Shown here one piece after another: positions 51,770 to 62,230 of a DNA stretch of 64,000 bases (within the stretch, counting starts at the first letter, position 1; each line of letters opens with the position of its first letter). Origin of the DNA: Euglena gracilis (taxonomy: Eukaryota > Euglenida > Euglenophyceae > Euglenales); NCBI GenBank assembly GCA_039621445.1, contig CP154954.1, positions 57,647,602 through 57,711,601 of the forward strand, written 5' to 3'. Under the pieces are notes generated by a model that did no database searches, was not told where the DNA came from, and saw only the letters and a list, made by a program, of their open reading frames with translations. The translations under genes were made by a program, and so were the position numbers.

Positions 51770-52850
51770 CCCCCCTTTGGGCCATAATATTTTGAATTTT
51801 TGACACGACTCCCAGCCTCAAATAATGAGCTTGGAAGGCCCCAAAATTTTTCCACTGACCCAGCTGCTGGACTTCTTCCACTTGCAAACCAGCATTTTTC
51901 CACCATAAGACCCCATCCCCTCTGGTGCTGTGGGGTTTCCAGTGGGTGGTGTCCACCCCCCCCCTCCTGCAGAATTTCTTTGGTTAGGGAATTCACCCTT
52001 TCTGATGTCAAAGGTCTTTTACCATCCAAAGACCACAACAAATTATTTTTGTGCCCAACCATGTGGGCTGTCCTTTCCACATACTCTTTCAATAAATGCC
52101 ATGGCCTTATGAGGGGGGTGTGTGGCAAATTCAAAATCTCTTCCCATTTTGGGAATTGCCACCATTTCCTTTGCAATAAAATGAAAATTTTTTCTCCCAC
52201 GAAACTGATTTTTCGCTGTGTCCTGGCTAAATCAACCCCCCTGTGGAGGGCCAAAAGCCTCCAACAGATGATGAGTCTGTTTCTGAGCTCTTTCACAGAT
52301 AGGTCTGAGAGGGGTGTGTAATTCCTCATGATGTTTTCTAGGAAATCAGTGGGGTCCCAAAAGTGGGCATACTTGCAGACATTGGCATTCCACTTCCTTT
52401 TCAATTTTTCTTTTCAATGGAGCCAGAAGGGGTGAAAATCTCAAAGACCCAAACCCTGGGAGTAGTAAGGCTGCTGCGTATGCATTTCGTGCAGTATTGA
52501 TGCTATGAACAGCAAGATCAAGGATGGCTTCAGCCATCTTGGGGACTGTGCACTGCTGCAGAGGCACCCCTTTGTGCAATAATTGACCCACCAATGCCCT
52601 GAAGGCTGAGTCATATCTTTTGACATTTCCCAGATTTTTTATGTAAGTGTCGATACTGGACATCGAAACTTCCTGGGATTGTAATATTTGCCTGACACAA
52701 TCAAGCAGGCCAAATTCCACCTTGGGGGGGGCATCTCCTCCCCCCAGCAGTTGGTGAACAGACCCCACTGGGGGGGTACTAGCAAAACCTTGCTGCCTGG
52801 CTGCCTGATTGACATTAATTGGCGCCACCATGATGTCGAAGCCCAGTGGG
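51770..52850 (-). pseudogene. DIRS A tyrosine recombinase (frame-broken)
   Basis: Integrase of the tyrosine-recombinase family, acting on circular cDNA. The core-binding part (LGNVKRYDSAFRALVGQLL, TARNAYAAALLLPGFGSLRF) is in the frame ending at 52346. The first catalytic Arg region (LLALHRGVDLARTQRKISF) is in the frame ending at 51661. The HxxR box (HSTRGDGV) and the nucleophile Tyr (LGQWKNFGAFQAHYLRL) are in a third frame near 51800-51950. All catalytic boxes survive but two frame breaks split them. The reading frame continues into the ICR, as in element B. Confidence 0.8.
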
Positions 52851-54695
52851 GTACAATCAACAGACAAATTAGGTCTGGGTTTAACATTAATCTCTGAACC
52901 CATTGGGGAATGATGCTCCAGGGAGGGTTGGCATAAACTGGGGGGAGACCCCTTAAATCTGCCTTCAGAGCATCCACCAACAAAGCCCCTTGGTGGGGGT
53001 ATCGACAAATGAACTTGGGGAATTTTTTGTTGCTGGGTGTGCAAAACATGTCCACCTCTGGGGTGATGTGGTTTTTGAAAAACTTCAGAATCTGGTGAAA
53101 AATGGTCAGATTCAGGGTATAATCCCCTGGATCTTTTTGCTCCCTGGTCAGGGAGTCTGCCAATTGTTCTTTTGTGGGAACCCAAACCACCTGCAAGTTG
53201 ATTTGCCTTTCTTGGCAATGGTACAGAAGGGGTTTTAGGATGGAATTTAAATATGGCTTTTTGCCTCCCCATTTTGTCAAATAACTGACTGCCACCTGGC
53301 TGTCCACATGAAGAATAATGGTTTGTTTTGGTTTTGCCAAAGCCTTTACAGTTTCCACCGCAGACATCAATTCTTTTTGATTGATGTGAAGGACATGCAG
53401 GTCCCTCCAGAAATCCTGGACCTTTTGACCAGACTTTTTGTCCAGCCCCCCCCATTGCCAGGTGCTGCTGTCTGAGAACAGTTCCTGAGAGGCCTGGGAT
53501 TGAAAGGCTCTGCCCACACCTGGCTGCAAAAACGTTTTTAACTCCACAATTTGATCTTTGACCCCCTGGGGAATGGTCAGGGTGTGGTCCCAACCCCACT
53601 TTGTGTGCAAATCCACCATTTTGCAAAGTTGATCTGTCAGAATTCTGAGAAAAGGCATTGAAACTAAATAGCTTCTGACTTGCCCTACAATAGAGCTGAG
53701 TTTTCTGCAGCTCATCTTTTGTGCTGTCAGCACCTTTCCTAATTCCTTTCTTAGGGATTTTAATTTTTCCTGTGGAATTTCCAGCTGGCCTTTTTTCAAA
53801 TTGATCCACTGGCCCAAATGCTTTATTTCTTGTGTTGGTTCCAGACATGATTTGGGGAGGTTTATTCTGAAACCTGCCAGTAAAAGATCTTTTTTCATTT
53901 CTGCCAAATGCTGGGCTGCTGTCTTTTTGCTGGGGGCTAACAGCAAAATGTCGTCTAGGTAGATGAAAACTACCTTTCCTTCCTTCCTCCATTTCCCTTC
54001 CCAGACTCTCATGAGAGTCATAAACTTTTGTGGCAGGCTGCTTAACCCAAAGCATGCAGCTTGAAATTGCCACGTTTCCCCCCCCCCACTTGCATGCAGA
54101 CATGCTTTTCCAGGCTGCTGTGCAGCTTTAAATGGAAATAAGCATCTTTCAGATCTATTTTTCCACAGAACCAACCCTTTCTGAGATATGGGAAAATGTT
54201 TCCCATGTGTTCCAGTCTGAACTTCTGGGGGGTGAAATAGTGATTTAACTGTCGACAATCTGAAATTAGTCTTTCCTTGGTCTTTTCCCCTTCTTTTTTG
54301 GAAATTATGAAGTAAGGGACAAAATGTTTTGCCTCCTCTGGGGGGATTTGCCTGGTTGCCCCTGCACATTCGTATTCTCTCAGAATTTTTTGGGCAGTCA
54401 TTACTTCCTGGGGGGCTTTGAAGGGAACTTTTAAGGACATTAGAGGGGGGAGGGGAAGATCTGCCATGACCCCTTCCCTTATCAGGTTTAATACCTCTCT
54501 GCTGGCACCTGCCTTTTCCCAATGGGGGATACTGGCCTGCAGGGCTTTGTAAGGGGGCACCCCTGGATGTGATGTGTCTGGGGATTCCACAGGCCCCATC
54601 ACTGGGGTCCTTCCCCCTGGCTGCCCCCTCACTGGGGTCCTCTCTGGCTGCCCCATCACTGGGGTCACCTCTGGCCCTGCCATAGGGCTCCTCAA
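52639..54695 (-). pseudogene. DIRS A RT, RNase H and NPPW module (one frame break)
   Basis: RT starts in the frame 54695-54042 (FVPYFIISKKEGEKTKERLI, KIDLKDAYFHLKL). It continues after a C10 run at about 54078 in the frame ending at 52639 with ACFGLSSLPQKFM and the active site FIYLDDILL. RNase H shows ELFSDSSTWQWGG, HINQKELMSAV, HVDSQVAVSYL and VWVPTKEQLADSL. The NPPW module follows (VDMFCTPSNKKFPKF, VYANPPWSIIPQW, VPHWASTSWW), matching the Dam-like methyltransferase module of DIRS elements. Apart from the one shift the frame is intact. Confidence 0.88.
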
Positions 54696-54699
54696 AGAC

Positions 54700-55800
54700 A
54701 GGCTTTCCCCCTGTTTTTGAAAGATGGGGGAAGGTCTGTTTCTGCAGTGGGGAGGTACATATACAGCTGGGGTGTGGGCTGATTATCTTCTGGGGGGGCC
54801 CTGGTGTAGCCAATCTTGGGCCTCCCCCCCAAGGGCTGTGGTTTTGAATGCATTGGCCTCCCATGGCCACCTAATTTTTGAAGAAATGGCCTCCATTGGC
54901 CTTGATATTTTCCCTCTGGCCTCCATTGGCCTCTTGGATATAATGGCCTCCATTGGCCTGCCCCTGAAGGGGGGCTGCTTGCTTGGATGGGCAGCTCCTG
55001 AGGGTTTTTTGACTGAGGGAGCTGTGGGGTAAGTTGGACATACCTTCCCCCAGTGGGATCTTCCCAGGTTGGGATACAGGCTGCCATAGCCTTGCAACTG
55101 GGCCCACTGCCCTCTTGAAGGCTGGCTGCCATACCCTTGATTCTGGGGCCCAGGCCCTGTTAAATGATGGCTGCCATAGCCTTGAGTTTGATTTGAATCC
55201 TTTGGATTTCTGATATCTCCAGAGAGGCTGCCATAGCCTTTGCTTTTTCCCCTGGAGGGGGAGGAATTGGGAAAAAGGGGTGGAGTCTGTTGGACCTGTG
55301 ATGGTAGTCCCCCTCTCCCCTCTGTCTTCTCTTCCTGACCACTGCTGTCCATGGTCCATGGCCATCATTTTGAGTAGGGGATCCTGAAAACTTTGAATTG
55401 CTGGGGGGTCGGGGGGTTGCGATGGCCACGGACTGACGTGCTGCTGCCGCCTCATCACCTTCTGCAGCTGCTGCTGTGTGTCCACCTTCCCCAGCTGTTT
55501 TCTTGGAAGTTCGTTGGAGTTCTTCTTGGCAGTTTGAATTTCTTTGCAGATCATTCTTCATGGAAGTCCAGTGTGATGCTGTCTTCTTAATTGAAATATT
55601 TCTGGGATAATTCCAGTTGAACTCGAAGAGTTGAATTCTTCCTCCTGGAAGTCGAAGGTCAGCAAAAACTTTTGATCCACCAGTTGATAATTCGCCGTTC
55701 TTCGGTGAATGTAATGCTCCTTGTAAATATTTTCCAAGTGAACTCGTAGCAGTAAAATTCTTTCTCCTTGAGGTCGAAGGGCAGAATTAGGAATCAGCCA
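54700..55800 (-). pseudogene. DIRS A gag region (frame-broken)
   Basis: The 54783-55352 frame has spaced GYGS motifs (KGYGSLSG, QGYGSHHL, QGYGSQPS, LQGYGSLYP), as in the gag tail of element B. The start side near 55561 (MKNDLQRNSNCQEELQRTS, then Ala-rich) is in another frame. I infer a nucleic-acid-binding gag with at least two indels. No zinc knuckle is seen. Confidence 0.55.
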
Positions 55801-55894
55801 ACTCCTGCAACAAAAAGCAGTAAGAAGCACCCCCCGCGCACGCACAAACACACCAGAACAGAACAGCCGGCAAGGAAAGCAGGACCTCACCATC
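55798..55894. repeat. DIRS A inverted terminal repeat, right
   Basis: CCAACTCCTGCAACAAAAAG to GCAGGACCTCACCATC, the complement of the left repeat. Confidence 0.85.
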
Positions 55895-55968
55895 TCGCAG
55901 TGCGGAGCCCGAATGGTCTGAGCTTTTTTTTTTGTTTCCGAATGGACCATTCGGGCTTCGCACCTTCA

Positions 55969-56064
55969 GGGGGTGAGATCCTGCTTTGTGTGCCGGCTGT
56001 TTTGTTGTTTGTGTTCTTTTTGGCGGGGTGCTTCTTACTGCTTTTTGGTGCCGGAGTTGGCGGA
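55969..56064. repeat. DIRS B inverted terminal repeat, left
   Basis: GGGGGTGAGATCCTGC to GGTGCCGGAGTTGGCG, complementary to 60478-60573. The gag ATG follows 25 bp later. Confidence 0.85.
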
Positions 56065-56088
56065 TATTAACGTCCTTCGACAATCAGA

Positions 56089-59000
56089 ATGGCAACGTAC
56101 GAAAAATTAACATCAGAAGACGAGAACGTGTTCAACAACGCGTGGGCAGATTTGTTCTTCAACGAGGGCAACGTGGCGAAACTACTTGCGGAATCGTCCC
56201 CGGAATCCCTTGTGAACGTCATCGCGGCCGGCCAAAACTGGCTGGGAAGCGGATGGCACACTACGAAGTGCGCAAAGAAGGTCCACGAGTTGACCCAGGT
56301 GGCGATGGTCTCCAGCCAAGTCGGCGACTACAGGAATTCTTTCTTGTACTCGGTGGCGTTAGCAGGAAACGTGGAGGTACCCCTGATAGACTTGGGACAG
56401 ACAGCGGCGGACGTGGCATTCAAGCTGGCTGATCGTTGGCTGGAGAAGAGTTCGAAGAAAGACAAGGGGATGACGCCACGAGCGGAGCGGTCCGCGATGG
56501 AGGAGGACGGAGAAGACGAGGAGGACAACGACAACGACGACGCGGAAGAACGGCTCCCCTGGCAGGAAGACCTGGCGCCCCTGGCGCCAGAGCTGGCAGC
56601 GTGCCTTCGGCACGTCGAAAAGGGAGTGAGACTCCCCTGGAAGGTGGTCCTGGGGGAGCTGCCCAGGTATAACGGGATGAAAAGTCGTGCAGAGGATAAC
56701 AATCACAACGCAGACGGCAAAGGGGCCTGGGATAAACAATTGAAGTCATGGCAACAAAAGATGTTACACCTGGAAAGGATGGTGGCATGCCTGTATGGCA
56801 GTGTGGAGACAGATTGTCAAATATTGGCACAACAATTGTTTTTTGCTGTAGCAGAGATGGAACAGACACTGCTGAAGAAGAGGAAGAGGTGCAGCATTCC
56901 AGGGGCAATCCCCAGCACCAACAACGGGCTGTTCTCCAAAGAAGACTTGGCTGTGGACAAAGCCCAATGGGCTCTGAATCAAGCAGGCTTGGCAACAGCC
57001 TTTTCAAGACATTCTATGTCTCATTTTCCCATCCCCACAGGAAATAAAGGATTTAAGTTCAAGTGGGGCAAAGGCAAAGGCTATGGCAGCCAAGGCAAGG
57101 CTGGGAGAGGAAAAGGCTATGGCAGCCTGTGGAAGAACCCAGGATGGCAGAAGGGGTATGGATACCCTACTGAATCTTCCCACTCCCTACTCATGCCCAC
57201 AGGAAAGGCAAGGGCAAAGCCTGAAGCATCAAAGCCTGAAGCATCAAAGTCCCCAAGAAGGGGTGAAGCCATCACAGCCAGACCATCAATGGAGTGGGGG
57301 AGAGACCCCCCAGCTGAGCTCCATGGAGGAGGTAATCCCCCTGCTGACCCCTGCTCTGAAGCCATCCCCAGTCTGGCAAGGGCTCATGGGGACAGGGGCC
57401 TGGCCCAGCACAAACTCCCCCCCTATGGAATGGGAGAGAGGAATCATTCAAAGCCTGGATTTCAGAGAAAGGGCCTGGGAAAAGGTGCCTCTGTTTCAGA
57501 GACTAAGAAAATGTCTGCCATGGTGGCAGGAAAATGCAAATCAGTGGGTAGTAGCACTAATTCAAAAAGGTGTGCAGCCAGACCACCCCCTACCTCTGTG
57601 TCTGTCAAAAAGGCAGCAGCAAAAGTCAGTGCAGGAAATCAGCCTGGCCTCCAAAATCTTGCAGGAGTACCAAGAAAGTGGGGCAACCAAAAAAGTACAA
57701 AATGCCCAAGACACTGCCCATCTGGTACCCTGGTTTGTGTTGTCCAAACCAGAAGGGGAGGGGGTCAAGCATCGAGTTATCACAGATTGTCGAGATCTAA
57801 ATCAATTTTGCTGTCCAGAGAAGTTCACTTTGGAAAACATGTCCACAATTTTCCCCACTCTGAAAAAGGGGGATTGGGCAGTCAAACTAGATTTGAAATA
57901 TGCATGCTTTCATCTGGGTCTGGAAAAAGATTTCAAAAAATTTGTCAGAATTCAAGTGGGATCAGACCTGTGGGAGTTTCAGGGGGCCTGTTTTGGCCTA
58001 AGCACCCTCCCAAAATTGTTCATGTCACTAATGAAAGTTCTTTTAAAACTGTGGAGGTCAAAGGGAATGCAGGTGTTCGTCTATTTGGACGACATCATTC
58101 TGTTTGGTTCAACAGAAAATTTGGTGAAAAAACATTTACTGCAAATGCTGGACACATTAGGGGAGGCTGGGTTCAAGGTCAGCCAGAAAAAGTCTGTGTT
58201 TACTCCCACACAAAGGCTGCAGCATTTGGGGTTCATCATAGACTTGGAAAAAGGTCAGCTGGAGGTGCCCCCACACAAACTAAAAACTATCAGAAAGGAA
58301 CTGGACAAGGTGGTGCTGGCCCAAAAACTAAGTTGCAGAAAAATAGCCAGCATTCTGGGGCAAGTCAGAAGTTACCTCCCTGCTCTGCCATTTTTAAGGC
58401 TGGTAACCCAGGAGCTTTTAAAGTTCAGCTAGATGCACCAAGAAAGGGGCTGGGATTTTTGCATCGACATTCCAGAAAGGCTGAAAGGGGAAATCAAAGT
58501 GCTGAAGGCATACTTGCAGCCAGGCCTGGGCAGGCCTTTCCTGCAACAGGCAAAAAGGGTGCTCCATTCAGACTCCTCCACATGGGCATGGGGGGGAGTG
58601 GATTCATCCCAAAATCAAATCATCCAAGAATTTTGGAGGGAGAAAAATTGCTTACACATAAATGTGAAAGAACTGATGGCAGCTGTTCAGACAGTAAAAG
58701 CATTTGCCCAGCCAAAGGAGACAGTGCTGTTAAATGTAGACAATCAGGTAGCACTGAGTTACCTTACCAAATGGGGAGGCAGAAAAACACACCTCAATCA
58801 GATTTTGGAACCCCTGTTTCATTGGTGTTGGGAAAACCAAGTTCAGTTGCAGGTTCAGTGGGTTCCTTCAGCAGCAATGTTGGCAGACCCCCTCACAAGG
58901 TGGGATCAAGACAGGGGGGATTATACCCTGTGCCCAAGACTGTTCACCCAAATTTTGAGGTTCTTCAGAAAAGACATTGCTCCAGACACAGACATGTTTG

Positions 59001-60507
59001 CATCTCCAGGAAATGCAAAATTCCAAAAATTTGTGGCCAGATGGCCACACCACCAGGCTTTTCTGGTGGATGCATTGAAATGCGACCTGAGCTCAGCCAA
59101 AGAGGTTTATGCCAACCCCCCATGGAAGGTAATTTTTCCATGGCTCATCAGACTGAGGCTGAACAAGCAAGTGAAATGTCTTTTGGTGACACCCATGTGG
59201 GTTTCGAGTCCATGGTGGCCCCTATTAATCAAAATGTCCAAACCAGGGACAGGAATGTTGGTCTTACCCCCCAGGGAAGGCATGTTCAGCAACTGTTGGG
59301 GGCAATCAATGCCAAAGCCAAAATGGCCCCTGGCTTGCACAGTGGTATCAGGTTCCTTTTGGAACAGCAAAAAACGTCACATCAAGACATTGAAAATGTC
59401 CTGAGGAGTTTGGGACCACTGAAACGTTATGACAGTGCATTCAGAAAACTGTTTGTAATTTTGCAACAGAAAGGATTGGAGCCCTTGCAAGTCTCCAAGA
59501 TGGAGCTGGCCACTGCCCTGCTGGACCTTCACAAACTGTCACAAAGCGATGCTCGATGTGCGTATGCCTCACTGCAATATTTACCTGGTTGGGAGTCCAT
59601 CAGATTTCATCCTTTACTGACAAAAGTAAAAAAGGAATGGAATCGTTCAGTGCAGAGGTATGCTGTTTTTTGGGACCCCCTACCCATTTTGCAAAAGTTG
59701 CAGAGCCATACAAAAATTTCTGACATGTCCCTCATGGAATTGAGATGGAGAATCATTTTGTCTTTCAGACTTTTGGCTCTTCACAGGGGGGTGGACCTAG
59801 CCAGAACCCAGAGGACCATTTCAGTGGTGGGGCAAAAAATTTTCATTTTGGTCAGGAGAAAGGGATGGCCTTCACCAAAGTGGGAGCAAGCGTTGAAGAT
59901 TGATTCCATTCCATCTTTGAGTCCATATCATTTGATGAGAGAATATGTGAAGAGAACATCTTTCATCCCCCAGGGTGCCCCATTGTTGTGGAGTTTGGAT
60001 GGCAAAAAACACTTGACCTCCAACAGAATCAACTCTTTGACAAAGGAGTTGTTGGGCACTTTTGGCATTCCCATTTCCCACTGGAAAGGCCACAGCACCA
60101 GGGGGGCAGGAGTTTTGATGTACAAAAAGCTGGGATTGTCCAGTGAGGAGGTGTGTGAACTTGGGCAGTGGAAAAATGCCACAGCTTTTTCAGCCCATTA
60201 CCAAGATTGGGGGCGGTGGATTCGGCAAAGAAAAAATTTGAAACAGGGGTCGTGCACAAAGTCTCACCCCCTGAAGGTGCGAAGCCCGAATGGTCGAGTA
60301 CTCCCGGGAAGCACGACCAGGGAGGAAGTGACCATGAGGGCGGAGCACAAGAGGGGGGTGAGCCCACCCAACCCACCCGAAAAAGAAAAGCATCCTCGGG
60401 GGGGGGAAACGCCCCTGCTCACGGGCCGGGGGCCCCTGTGGTTCACCTTCGCCAAGTCGGTGTCGGAGAGCACATCATCGCCAACTCCGGCACCAAAGTC
60501 GCAGTAA
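56089..60507 (+). CDS. DIRS B gag-to-tyrosine-recombinase frame, 1,472 codons
   Basis: One uninterrupted frame. Residues 1 to about 400 are gag-like: a helical N-terminus (MATYEKLTSEDENVFNNAW), an acidic patch (EEDGEDEEDNDNDD, about 141-154) and a Gly-rich tail (GKGKGYGSQGKAGRGKGYGS). The last 430 residues are a complete tyrosine recombinase: LGPLKRYDSAFRKL, LLALHRGVDLARTQRTIS (first Arg), HSTRGAGVLMYKKLGL (HxxR), LGQWKNATAFSAHYQ (Tyr). The roughly 600 codons between overlap RT and RNase H in the other frame and have no domain I know. The product is likely two proteins, with the recombinase start perhaps near MVAPINQN (about 59210). The tail reads into the ICR. Confidence 0.8.
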   Translation: MATYEKLTSEDENVFNNAWADLFFNEGNVAKLLAESSPESLVNVIAAGQNWLGSGWHTTKCAKKVHELTQVAMVSSQVGDYRNSFLYSVALAGNVEVPLIDLGQTAADVAFKLADRWLEKSSKKDKGMTPRAERSAMEEDGEDEEDNDNDDAEERLPWQEDLAPLAPELAACLRHVEKGVRLPWKVVLGELPRYNGMKSRAEDNNHNADGKGAWDKQLKSWQQKMLHLERMVACLYGSVETDCQILAQQLFFAVAEMEQTLLKKRKRCSIPGAIPSTNNGLFSKEDLAVDKAQWALNQAGLATAFSRHSMSHFPIPTGNKGFKFKWGKGKGYGSQGKAGRGKGYGSLWKNPGWQKGYGYPTESSHSLLMPTGKARAKPEASKPEASKSPRRGEAITARPSMEWGRDPPAELHGGGNPPADPCSEAIPSLARAHGDRGLAQHKLPPYGMGERNHSKPGFQRKGLGKGASVSETKKMSAMVAGKCKSVGSSTNSKRCAARPPPTSVSVKKAAAKVSAGNQPGLQNLAGVPRKWGNQKSTKCPRHCPSGTLVCVVQTRRGGGQASSYHRLSRSKSILLSREVHFGKHVHNFPHSEKGGLGSQTRFEICMLSSGSGKRFQKICQNSSGIRPVGVSGGLFWPKHPPKIVHVTNESSFKTVEVKGNAGVRLFGRHHSVWFNRKFGEKTFTANAGHIRGGWVQGQPEKVCVYSHTKAAAFGVHHRLGKRSAGGAPTQTKNYQKGTGQGGAGPKTKLQKNSQHSGASQKLPPCSAIFKAGNPGAFKVQLDAPRKGLGFLHRHSRKAERGNQSAEGILAARPGQAFPATGKKGAPFRLLHMGMGGSGFIPKSNHPRILEGEKLLTHKCERTDGSCSDSKSICPAKGDSAVKCRQSGSTELPYQMGRQKNTPQSDFGTPVSLVLGKPSSVAGSVGSFSSNVGRPPHKVGSRQGGLYPVPKTVHPNFEVLQKRHCSRHRHVCISRKCKIPKICGQMATPPGFSGGCIEMRPELSQRGLCQPPMEGNFSMAHQTEAEQASEMSFGDTHVGFESMVAPINQNVQTRDRNVGLTPQGRHVQQLLGAINAKAKMAPGLHSGIRFLLEQQKTSHQDIENVLRSLGPLKRYDSAFRKLFVILQQKGLEPLQVSKMELATALLDLHKLSQSDARCAYASLQYLPGWESIRFHPLLTKVKKEWNRSVQRYAVFWDPLPILQKLQSHTKISDMSLMELRWRIILSFRLLALHRGVDLARTQRTISVVGQKIFILVRRKGWPSPKWEQALKIDSIPSLSPYHLMREYVKRTSFIPQGAPLLWSLDGKKHLTSNRINSLTKELLGTFGIPISHWKGHSTRGAGVLMYKKLGLSSEEVCELGQWKNATAFSAHYQDWGRWIRQRKNLKQGSCTKSHPLKVRSPNGRVLPGSTTREEVTMRAEHKRGVSPPNPPEKEKHPRGGETPLLTGRGPLWFTFAKSVSESTSSPTPAPKSQ
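57083..59404 (+). CDS. DIRS B RT, RNase H and NPPW module, with in-frame TAG
   Basis: It lies in the +1 frame relative to gag. RT motifs: TAHLVPWFVLSKPEGEG, HRVITDCRDLNQF, WAVKLDLKYACFHL, FQGACFGLSTLPKLFMSL and the active site VFVYLDDIILFG. TAG at 58430-58432 interrupts the frame between RT and RNase H, and the same frame resumes at once. RNase H: VLHSDSSTWAWGGVDS, LHINVKELMAAVQTV, NVDNQVALSYL, QWVPSAAMLADPLTRW. NPPW module: TDMFASPGNAKFQKFVARWP, VYANPPWKVIFPW, VTPMWVSSPWW. Homology starts near 57480. Upstream codons in this frame overlap the gag tail, so a gag-pol shift is expected there. Confidence 0.9.
58430..58432 (+). other. In-frame TAG between RT and RNase H of DIRS B
   Basis: LLKFS-TAG-MHQERGW. 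Elements A and C have sense codons at the corresponding join. It is probably a point mutation, since the frame is otherwise intact on both sides. Confidence 0.6.
60263..60362. other. DIRS B internal complementary region
   Basis: CTCACCCCCTGAAGGTGCG...GAATGGTC is the complement of 55945-55975. GAGTACTCCCGGGAAGC...GGGGGGTGAG is the complement of 60564-60631, with one visible mismatch. Confidence 0.85.
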
Positions 60508-60573
60508 GAAGCACCCCGCCAAAAAGAACACAAACAACAAAACAGCCGGCACACAAAGCAGGATCTCACCCCC
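60478..60573. repeat. DIRS B inverted terminal repeat, right
   Basis: CGCCAACTCCGGCACCAAAG to GCAGGATCTCACCCCC, the complement of the left repeat. Confidence 0.85.
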
Positions 60574-61044
60574 CTCTTGTGCTCCGCCCTCATGGTCACT
60601 TCCTCCCTGGTCATGCTTCCCGGGAGTACTCTGTGCTTTTGTCTGCGTGTTTTCACTGTGTTTTTGGGAGGGCTCGCAATGGGATTCGTCTTTTTGTCAT
60701 TTGTTTTATTGTGGATTTGTTATTTGTTTTGTTCACCGAAATTTTTCGTACTCCCTCGAGGCAGACCGAGAAGGGAGGAAGGGACACCGAGGGCGAAGCA
60801 CAAAGACATTGTGAGGCCATGCCTTGCTCGCCGGCGGTTTGTTGTGTGATTGTTCGGTGCGCTGGGTTAGGAGGTCCCGCTTAGTGCCGCCTCGCCGGAG
60901 TTGGCTGCATTGTCTCCGACGTGGCGACCATGGCGCTGTTTCTTTGCCTGGGGGGTTCCCCCCCCCCACCTCCCCCCCCTGGCCCCCATCTTCTGACCGA
61001 GGGCGTTTGAAGACAAATTTTCTTAAATGGGTGGGGGGGTCGGG

Positions 61045-61150
61045 CTCACAATGTCTTTGTGCTTCGCCCTCGGTGTCCCTTCCTCCCTTCTCGGTCTGCC
61101 TCGAGGGAGTACGAGACACCTCGGGCTCCGCACTTTGCCATTGTGAGGCC
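61045..61150. other. DIRS C internal complementary region
   Basis: CTCACAATGTCTTTGTGCTT...GAGGGAGTACGA is the complement of 60747-60816. The second half (61116-61150) predicts the terminal sequence beyond the window. Confidence 0.8.
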
Positions 61151-61189
61151 AGATTGTGCACTGAAAAAAGGGGGGCCAGGGCATTCTCC

Positions 61190-62230
61190 AAAGAACCTTG
61201 GGCACCAAGTCTTTGATAATGGGCTGTGAAAGCCTCCACCCCCTTCCATTGACCAATTTCACAAACTTCTTGGGCAGAAAGGCCCATTTTTTTGAGTAAA
61301 CCAACCCCTGCCCCTCTGGTGGAGTGGGGTCCCCAAACCTGGGGGGGCACCCCCTGTTTGGTCAAGAAGTCTTTGGTGATAGAAGCAATGGTATCTGCCT
61401 TAATGGCTTTGTAGGGGGGTTTTAACGTAATCAAGAGGGGCCCCCCGGTTTCATAAAGAAACGTGTTGCTGCCACATAAGACATCATTAAATGAAAGGGA
61501 CTGATTTGGGGGCACTGGGGAATGGAGACAACTCTCTCCCACTTATGGAGCTTTTGCCCTTTACGTTTAATTTTGATGTAGGGTGCCCCCCCCCAACACA
61601 CTGGTGGTTCTTTGGACCTGTGCCAAATCAGATGATCTGTATAAACAGAGGATTCGTGAACAGAAAATGAGTTGTGTACGCAATGTACATATATCAGAGG
61701 GCAGGGGGGACTGTGCCAGCCCCAGGAGGATTGGGAGGGGATCCCAGAATGCCCCATATTTCTCCTGGTTATGGTTCCAAAGACTTTTGTAAGGTGCCAA
61801 CATGGCATGGAACCTCAGGCCCCCAAAGCCAGGGATCAATAGCATCGCACTGTATGCATTGCGTGCTTGGGCCTTTGAAAATTGAAAGAGTTGAATTAAA
61901 GCGTCAACCACTTGGTCAGTGGTGGCTTCAGGGGGGGGGTACCCCCATTTTTTCCAGAATCAGCCATAAAAGCGTAAAGGCACTTTGGTACCTTTTCAAA
62001 CTGGGGTTTCTTCCCAGGAAATTTGTAATGGTTGAATTTTGTATTTGTTTCCCCTCCAAAATTTGCCTGAGCAAATCATGCAAAGGACGGGCCACCTGGG
62101 GGGTGGCATTTTTTCCAACCTGCAATTGGTAAACATACCCTTGTAAGGGGTGATTTTCAGGCAGGGGATCCCTGGTACTTTCATTTTTATTAACTGGGGC
62201 CACCATGTGGCTGAATCCCAGTAGGGGGTG
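61190..62230 (-). pseudogene. DIRS C tyrosine recombinase (frame-broken)
   Basis: The core-binding part starts in the frame ending at 61928 (HMVAPVNKNESTRD, NPSLKRYQSAFTLLWLILEK). It continues in 61911-61567 (ARNAYSAMLLIPGFGGLRF, FWDPLPILLGLAQ, and LCLYRSSDLAQVQRTT holding the first Arg). It ends in 61542-60733 with HSTRGAGVGLLKKMGL (HxxR) and IGQWKGVEAFTAHYQRL (Tyr). Three frames are used, so at least two indels have occurred; one lies at a C run near 61589. All catalytic boxes remain. Confidence 0.8.

Larger units (their letters stand above)
51294..55918 (-). mobile_element. DIRS-type retrotransposon A (4.6 kb)
   Basis: Inverted terminal repeats at 51349-51446 and 55798-55894 (CCTGCTTTCCTTGCCGGCTG and complement). 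The internal complementary region at 51661-51760 is the reverse complement of the left terminus (51294-51358) joined to that of the right terminus (55888-55918). This ITR plus ICR layout is the DIRS signature, used to make a circular cDNA that a tyrosine recombinase integrates without target duplication. Coding order on the minus strand: gag, RT, RNase H, NPPW module, recombinase. Frames are broken in several places. Confidence 0.88.
55945..60631 (+). mobile_element. DIRS-type retrotransposon B (4.7 kb)
   Basis: Inverted terminal repeats 55969-56064 and 60478-60573 (GGGGGTGAGATCCTGCTTTG and complement). The ICR at 60263-60362 joins the reverse complement of the left terminus (CTCACCCCCTGAAGGTGCGAAG...) to that of the right terminus (GAGTACTCCCGGGAAGC...), which fixes the ends at about 55945 and 60631. 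Only 26 bp separate its left end from the right end of element A, and both ends carry GACCATTCGGGC. It is the best-preserved of the three: gag and recombinase share one unbroken frame and RT has a single in-frame TAG. Confidence 0.9.

Noticed and set aside
8618-58432. TAG reassigned to a sense codon, because two retroelements have in-frame TAG
   Set aside because: RPS16 ends in TAG right after its conserved C-terminal SYR, so TAG works as a stop here.
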